Source: Lactifluus volemus
Taxonomy: Eukaryota > Basidiomycota > Agaricomycetes > Russulales > Russulaceae
Assembly (NCBI GenBank): GCA_022376515.1
Contig: WTXI01000427.1
Coordinates: 1-26,742, forward strand
Reading direction: 5' to 3'
DNA: 26,742 nucleotides
Shown in pieces: positions 22,001 to 26,742 of this stretch. A program made the position numbers and the translations under genes. The stretch's first letter is position 1; every line of letters starts with the position of its first letter. The notes beneath the pieces are model-generated. The model saw nothing but the letters and a program-made list of their open reading frames with translations. It did no database searches and was not told the DNA's origin.

Positions 22001-24438
22001 TCTCTGCTTATATGGCTGCAGCAGGAGGTACGTACACCGCATAATTCGATATGACGTGTAGTGACTTTTGGGTGAAATTGCAATAGGGCTCACAACCGGA
22101 CGTGAAGAATTTGTTGGGATTGGTGAATGATGCGTCTGCGTTTGTGCGGTATTTCGGACAAGCGATGGGAAGAAGTGCGCCGCATATATATGTGTCAGCC
22201 CTCCCTTTCGCGCCAAGCTCTTCCCGTATCTTCAACCAATACGTTCACCAATTTCCTCGTACATTGACGTTGGAACGCGGGCGGTTGTCACATTGGCCAG
22301 CATTGGAACTGTCGATCCACGTACATGATGCCTCGTTTCTCTGTGTGGCATTCTCGCCAGATGGACAGCGCATCTCGTCATTCTTGGCCGATGGCACGAT
22401 TCACGTGTGGGATGCAACAACAGGACAGGTCGTAGTGGGCCCGTTTACTGGTCACACCGATATGGCCGAGTCTGGTGCATTCTCGCCTGACGGACAGCGT
22501 ATTGCATCGGGCTCGTCCGATGGCACGATTCAGGTGTTGGATGCAACAACAGGACAAGTCGTAGTGGGCCCATTAACTGGCCACACCGAGACAGTCACAT
22601 CTGTTGCATTTTCTCCAGACGGACAGCGTATCGCATCGGCATCGTACGATTGCACTGTATGCGTGTGGGATGCGACAACAGGACAGGCCGTAGCGGGCCC
22701 GTTTACTGGACACACTGATTCAGTTGTCACATCTGTTGCATTCTCTCCAGATGGACAGCGTATCTCATCAGCCTCGATTGATTGCACAATTGGCGTGTGG
22801 GATGCCATAGCAGGACAGGTCGTACTGGGTCCGTTTAAAGAACACACCAAATCAGTCACATCTATCGCATTCTCACCAGACGGACGGCGAATCGCATCGG
22901 CCTCGAATGATCGCACGATTCGGGTGTGGGATGCAACAACAGGACAAGTCTTAGCGAGCCCATTTACTGGCCACACCAATCTGGTCTCATCTGTGGCATT
23001 CTCGCCAGATGGACAGCGTATCGCATCGGCATCGTACGATTGTACTGTATGCGTGTGGGATGCTACAACAGGACAGGTCGTAGCGGGCCCATTTACTGGA
23101 CACACTGGTTGGGTCAATTCTGTTTCATTCTCGCCAGACGGACAGCGTATCGCATCGGCTTCGTTCGACCACATAATTCGCGTGTGGGATGCTACAACAA
23201 GACAGGTCGTAGCGAGCCAGTTGACCGGAAGGATGTTTTCAGTTAGATCTGTTGCATTCTTGTCGGATGGACAGCGTATCGCATCAGTTTCGGATGATGG
23301 CACGATTGTCGTTCGAGATGTGACAACAGGACAGGTCGAGGCGGGCCCGTTTACTGGAGACAGCAGATATGAATTTGTTACATTCTCTCCTGACGGACAG
23401 CGCATCGCGTCAATCTCGCGTGATGGGATGATTCTCGAGCGAGATGTCACAACAGGACAGGTCGAACTTGAAGCGGGCCCATTTACTGGAGGCATCATAC
23501 AAGTTGGATCCGTTGCATTCTTGCCGGACGGACAGCGTATTGCATGGGCCGAGGATCATACGATTCGAGTGTGGGATGCCGCAACACGACAGGTCATAGC
23601 AGGCCCGATTACTGGACACACCGAGTTTGTCATATCTGTTGCATTCTCGCCGGACGGACAGCGACTTGCATCGGCCTCCCTCGACTGCACAATTCGTGTG
23701 TGGAATGCCACAACAGGACAAGCTGTAATGGGCCCGTTTACTGGACACGCCGGTTTGACCCATTCTATTGCATTCTCGCCGGACGGACAGCGTATCGCAT
23801 CTGCCTCAGATGATCGCACAATTCAGGTGTGGGGTGCCACAACTGGACAGGTAGCGGGCCGATTTACTGGACACACAGAATCGGTGACATCTGTCGCATT
23901 TTCACCAGACGGACGGCGAATCGCATCGACCTCGTATGACTATACGATTCGCGTCTGGGATGCCACAACAGGACAGGCAGTAGCAGGCCCTTTTACTGGA
24001 CACACCGAACTCATTTTAGCTGTCGCACTCTCACCAGACGGACAGCGTATCGCATCAGGCTCGAATGATGGCACGGTTCGCATGTGGAATGCTACAACAC
24101 GACAGGTTGTAGCAGGCCAGTCTACTGGACACGTCGATTGGGTCGGATCTGTTCCAGAAGGGGAGCATAATACGTCAGCTTCAGACGATTGCGCAGTTCA
24201 TGTGGCGAAGATCGCTTCAGAAGATATCAAGCTCCGTTTTACGGACCAATCTCTGATCGAGAGGGACGGTTGGATATATGGAGAAGAGGGGGAGCTTCTT
24301 TTATGGATTCCTGACCAACATAGGACGTGCCTTCATGGACCTAGCACTGTTTGGATTGCAGGCAAACATGATACCCGGCTTGATCTCTCGAAGGTTGCGT
24401 ACGGATCGAACTGGGCTACAGTACATGACCACAACTAA
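19004..24438 (+). CDS. NLR-like receptor: C2 domain, helical linker, NACHT NTPase, WD40 repeats
   Basis: Nine exons keep phase throughout: 19004-19061, 19117-19270, 19320-19429, 19482-19828, 19885-19935, 19994-20194, 20256-20448, 20505-22027 and 22087-24438, giving about 1662 residues. A C2-like domain (~14-130) has LVLQVTVLKARNLP, SKFYVTVTYG, LVEWNENVDP and LIGMQEIAFEP. A helical region (~135-370) follows. The NACHT domain has Walker A GQAGTGKSS (423-431), Walker B IVIDGLDES (522-530), ILITSRPED and the later HTSFRDFL. From ~956 to ~1586 there are 14 clear WD40 units plus one degenerate one, typically ending in VWDATTGQ. A conserved cap follows (DGWIYGEEGELLLWIP, HGPSTVWIAGKH). Such STAND proteins act in fungal incompatibility and are thought to oligomerise on ligand sensing by the repeats. 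No separate effector gene is seen beside it. A C2 domain suggests lipid or membrane targeting, which is inference. Confidence 0.92.
22345..24165 (+). repeat. tandem WD40-coding repeats, unit mostly 129 bp
   Basis: About 14 consecutive units of mostly 43 codons each carry a near-constant core (TTCTCGCCAGACGGACAGCG or a variant) and the ending GTGTGGGATGCAACAACAGG. Some non-adjacent units are almost identical at DNA level, notably those at about 22600-22700 and 22990-23090 (both ASYDCTVCVWDATTGQ). This points to exchange or block duplication among units. The last unit, ending near 24190, is degenerate. Confidence 0.93.
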
Positions 24439-25307
24439 CTTCGATAGGATCACTTGTAACCTTCTTATCTAGCCATTGCCTTGTTATGCCATGAGAGTAT
24501 ACGTAACAAGAATGTAAAACCAATTATTTAAGAGGGCGCATTTGTATGGGCTCGCTTTTTTCCGACTTATCTCTCCTGCCCTGTTGAGCGGATGCGGCCG
24601 GGCGAGGCCGCTTGACATACCAGTGTACCACGTAGGGGCGATAGTTATGGTTTCGGGTTTTCCTCCTTCTGGCCTTCTGGGGCAGAAGTCACTAGTTGAG
24701 GAGCATAGGTGAATTTTTGTCGAGCAAGTTGTGTGTTCACAGAAATTTGAACAGCAAGGCCCAGGACAGAATGACGTGACATGACTCGACATTCTAATTT
24801 CCGGACTACCAGATCAAACGTCACGATGTGTAATTTCTGAAGGGATACTGTAAGGGCGTTGTGCACACGGTGGGAGAGTATGAATTGAACTAGCCACGAC
24901 ACTCTCGATGAGTAACTCGAGATTATAGTTTAACCAAGTACAGCAACAGCAAAAGGCCGTCACTGTTCGGTAAGGCAATATGTGCCCACGATACTTGGCG
25001 ATACGTCAACTCGAGAAGTTGAAATGCAAGACTCAGACAGGTACTTTGGGCCCCCCAGATCTATATAGCTGCACTGAGGACAGCATCTCGACGTGTACAA
25101 CTTTGTCCCATCTCAACCATTTCCGCATACATCGCTGTAAAACCTACGGAGGATGACAAGCCCTCCTATGGTATGTGGGATAAAGTACTGCCGGGCCTCG
25201 CAGCGCGAATTGATTGCGTCCCTTGATGTCAGCCCTCCGAGTAGTCACCAAGAAAAACAATCATAGAGTTCGCGTATCCTTAAATTCTTGGCAAAACCGC
25301 ATATCAG
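24439..25307. other. intergenic stretch, no supported gene
   Basis: About 870 bp between the NLR-like gene and the start of the duplicated lyase segment. Only short open frames with no recognisable features (102 codons at most). No repeat or RNA gene was recognised. Confidence 0.5.
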
Positions 25308-26547
25308 TTAGGCGCTCAGCTCTGCCTTGTCACCCTTCTCTACAGCCCTTTTCAGCTCTTCATCTGCCAATGCGGGCTCCACCCATTCCTTCAAAACTTG
25401 TCTACCTGTTGTGGCGCCCGTCCAATGAACGACGACGGTTCCGACAACGCATCCAGTTCTTCTTTGATCGGCTCAAAATATGCATCACCGCGTACGCGCT
25501 CGATCAAGTCGTTCTCCAATCCAAGCTGCTTGACTTGATGATAAGCTTGATGTGACAACACCTGCGTGATAGTGTATCGCGTCAAAAAAAAAAATTAAAC
25601 AGAGAGAGAGCGTGTGTGGAAGCACCCTGATCTTCTCATGCGCCTGCTGTCGATCGCCACCCTTCTTGACAAGCGCCATGATAATATTCTCAGTCGCCAT
25701 AAACGGCAGCTCTTGCGCGATCCGCCGCGCGATCACACGCGGGTACACGACGAGGCCCTCTGACACATTCCGCAACATCATGAACACGATGTCCGCCGCG
25801 AGGAACGCTTCGGGTAGCGTGCGTGCCGATTTGCGCTATCGTCCAGCGTCCGCTAGAACCACTGCACGCTCGCCGTCGCGAGCACATTCTGGTGCAGCGC
25901 CATGAGGTGTCGCGCCAGTGAGCAGATCCGCTCAGATCGCATCGGGTTCCGCTTGTACGCCATCACCGACGATCCGATTTGTGTCGATTCGAATGGCTCC
26001 TCGATTTCCTGTCGTTTTTAAAAAAAATTTAAATCTAAGTTCTTCCGCCGCCTAATATGTTATCACTTTTTTTTTTACCTTGAGATGGGGCAGAAGGTGC
26101 AACTGTCCCGTGTGCACGTGCGCCATCACGTCCGGGTCGTGACGCCTCTGATTTCCTCGGCCGCGGCCGTCTCGAATTGTTTAGCGTCTAAGTGCTGCAC
26201 ACGTCGTTCGAGGTGTTCCCTGTCACAAAAGTTGCGAGCGAGAACGTACCAGGTTTTGTTCCATCTCATCAATCGCCGCGTCCGGGATGGGTAATCCGAG
26301 TTGCTTCTCTGCAACGGCGAGTGTGAGCCAGAGTTGACGCCATGTGTAGAAGCGGTTCTAGTATGCTGCTGAGATAGTTAGAAAAGAGAGGCGAAGGCTT
26401 TGAATTACCTCGGCGGAGAACAGATGGGCCATCTCCTTGCTTGCATAGCGGCTGACAGGGAGATGTATTAGTACCAGGTTGGAGTTTTGGCACTAGGATA
26501 GATATGGACCTGGAAAGTGGTGTCTGATACGTATCATATTCTGACAT
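25308..26547 (-). pseudogene. decayed copy of adenylosuccinate lyase
   Basis: Exon equivalents on the minus strand: exon 1 26547-26510, exon 2 26451-26409, exon 3 26357-26250, the 5' part of exon 4 from 26194, a remnant of exon 8 near 26080-26090, exon 9 26008-25626 and exon 10 25561-25308. Exons 5-7 and most of exons 4 and 8, with the catalytic [10 protein letters not shown] segment, are lost in one internal deletion. Other lesions: a nonsense codon in VQWFER (Glu to TAG, 25853-25855), a 1-nt deletion in exon 9 near 25818-25823, and a 1-nt deletion in exon 10 at the A-run 25393-25396. These shorten exons 9 and 10 by one base each against the intact gene. Exons 1-3 and the upstream GATA cluster are well kept, so a short transcript is possible but could not make active enzyme. 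Confidence 0.95.
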
Positions 26548-26588
26548 GGTGAGTGAGAGGATCAAGATATGGAATCCTCAAGATTTAA

Positions 26589-26606
26589 GATAAGATAAGC
26601 CTTATC
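26589..26606. promoter_or_regulatory. GATA-motif cluster upstream of the lyase pseudogene
   Basis: This is the duplicate of the cluster at 18463-18480: GATAAG at 26589-26594 and 26594-26599 and CTTATC at 26601-26606, 42-59 bp upstream of the pseudogene ATG. Spacing within the cluster is unchanged although neighbouring bases differ. Confidence 0.45.
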
Positions 26607-26742
26607 AATACCAATCGGTACACATCTACTGTTAGTTCCTGCGCCTGCGCGACCTGTCCTCTCCCCGCTGTAGCACACGAAATGGTCGTGGCCGTAGTCA
26701 CCCAAATATCTTGTGCGTTCTAGCCAAGCTTCCGTTCTTCAC

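Larger units (their letters stand above)
25306..26742. repeat. direct segmental repeat, copy B (reaches the right edge)
   Basis: Same orientation and order as 16471-18614, but missing an internal piece of about 730 bp (roughly 17236-17967 of copy A) at a junction near 26090. Similarity begins at the lyase stop codon equivalent and is still present at the last base, so the duplication extends beyond the window. Confidence 0.92.

Noticed and set aside
22530..23498. 322-codon open frame on the minus strand across the WD40 repeats
   Set aside because: It is the antisense shadow of a repeated coding unit without antisense stops; its product only mirrors the repeat and has no independent features.
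22345..24165. Regular ~129-bp repeats considered as a CRISPR-like or satellite array
   Set aside because: They are in frame, encode WD40 units and lie in a spliced eukaryotic gene.

Overview
The window is nuclear DNA from a filamentous basidiomycete, most likely an agaricomycete. The evidence is many short GT-AG introns of about 50-75 nt, GC-balanced coding DNA, basidiomycete-style gpd genes with tiny 5' exons, a Kin4-type kinase, and a large C2-NACHT-WD40 NLR-like receptor of the kind expanded in mushrooms. Gene models were rebuilt by hand by joining open frames across GT-AG introns. All but the first keep phase from start to stop.

Layout, left to right. (1) A 5'-truncated gene for a small membrane-anchored protein (+, to 821), then about 2 kb without a gene. 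(2) A four-TM DUF7598-type membrane protein (2910-3889, +). (3) Two paralogous GAPDH genes on the + strand (4802-6293 and 10130-11681) with the same nine-exon structure. Between them lie an intronless gene for a protein with an integrase-like H2C2 zinc finger (6616-8652) and a 70-bp-arm inverted repeat (9519-9669). The first GAPDH looks like the housekeeping enzyme. The second is complete but has changed at conserved cofactor and phosphate positions. (4) Two minus-strand genes only 154 bp apart: a Kin4-like Ser/Thr kinase with a C-terminal KA1 domain (16318-12537) and adenylosuccinate lyase (18423-16473). (5) Divergent from the lyase, a nine-exon NLR-like gene (19004-24438, +) with an N-terminal C2 domain, a helical linker, a NACHT NTPase and about 14 WD40 repeats. 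(6) A decayed second copy of the lyase gene (25308-26547, -). The duplication runs off the right edge, so direct lyase copies flank the NLR gene.

The left and middle parts are housekeeping: glycolysis, purine synthesis and a cell-cycle or polarity kinase. The right part looks like a young accessory region, where a self/non-self type receptor sits between an intact gene and its pseudogene. No tRNA, rRNA, CRISPR array or complete transposon was recognised.
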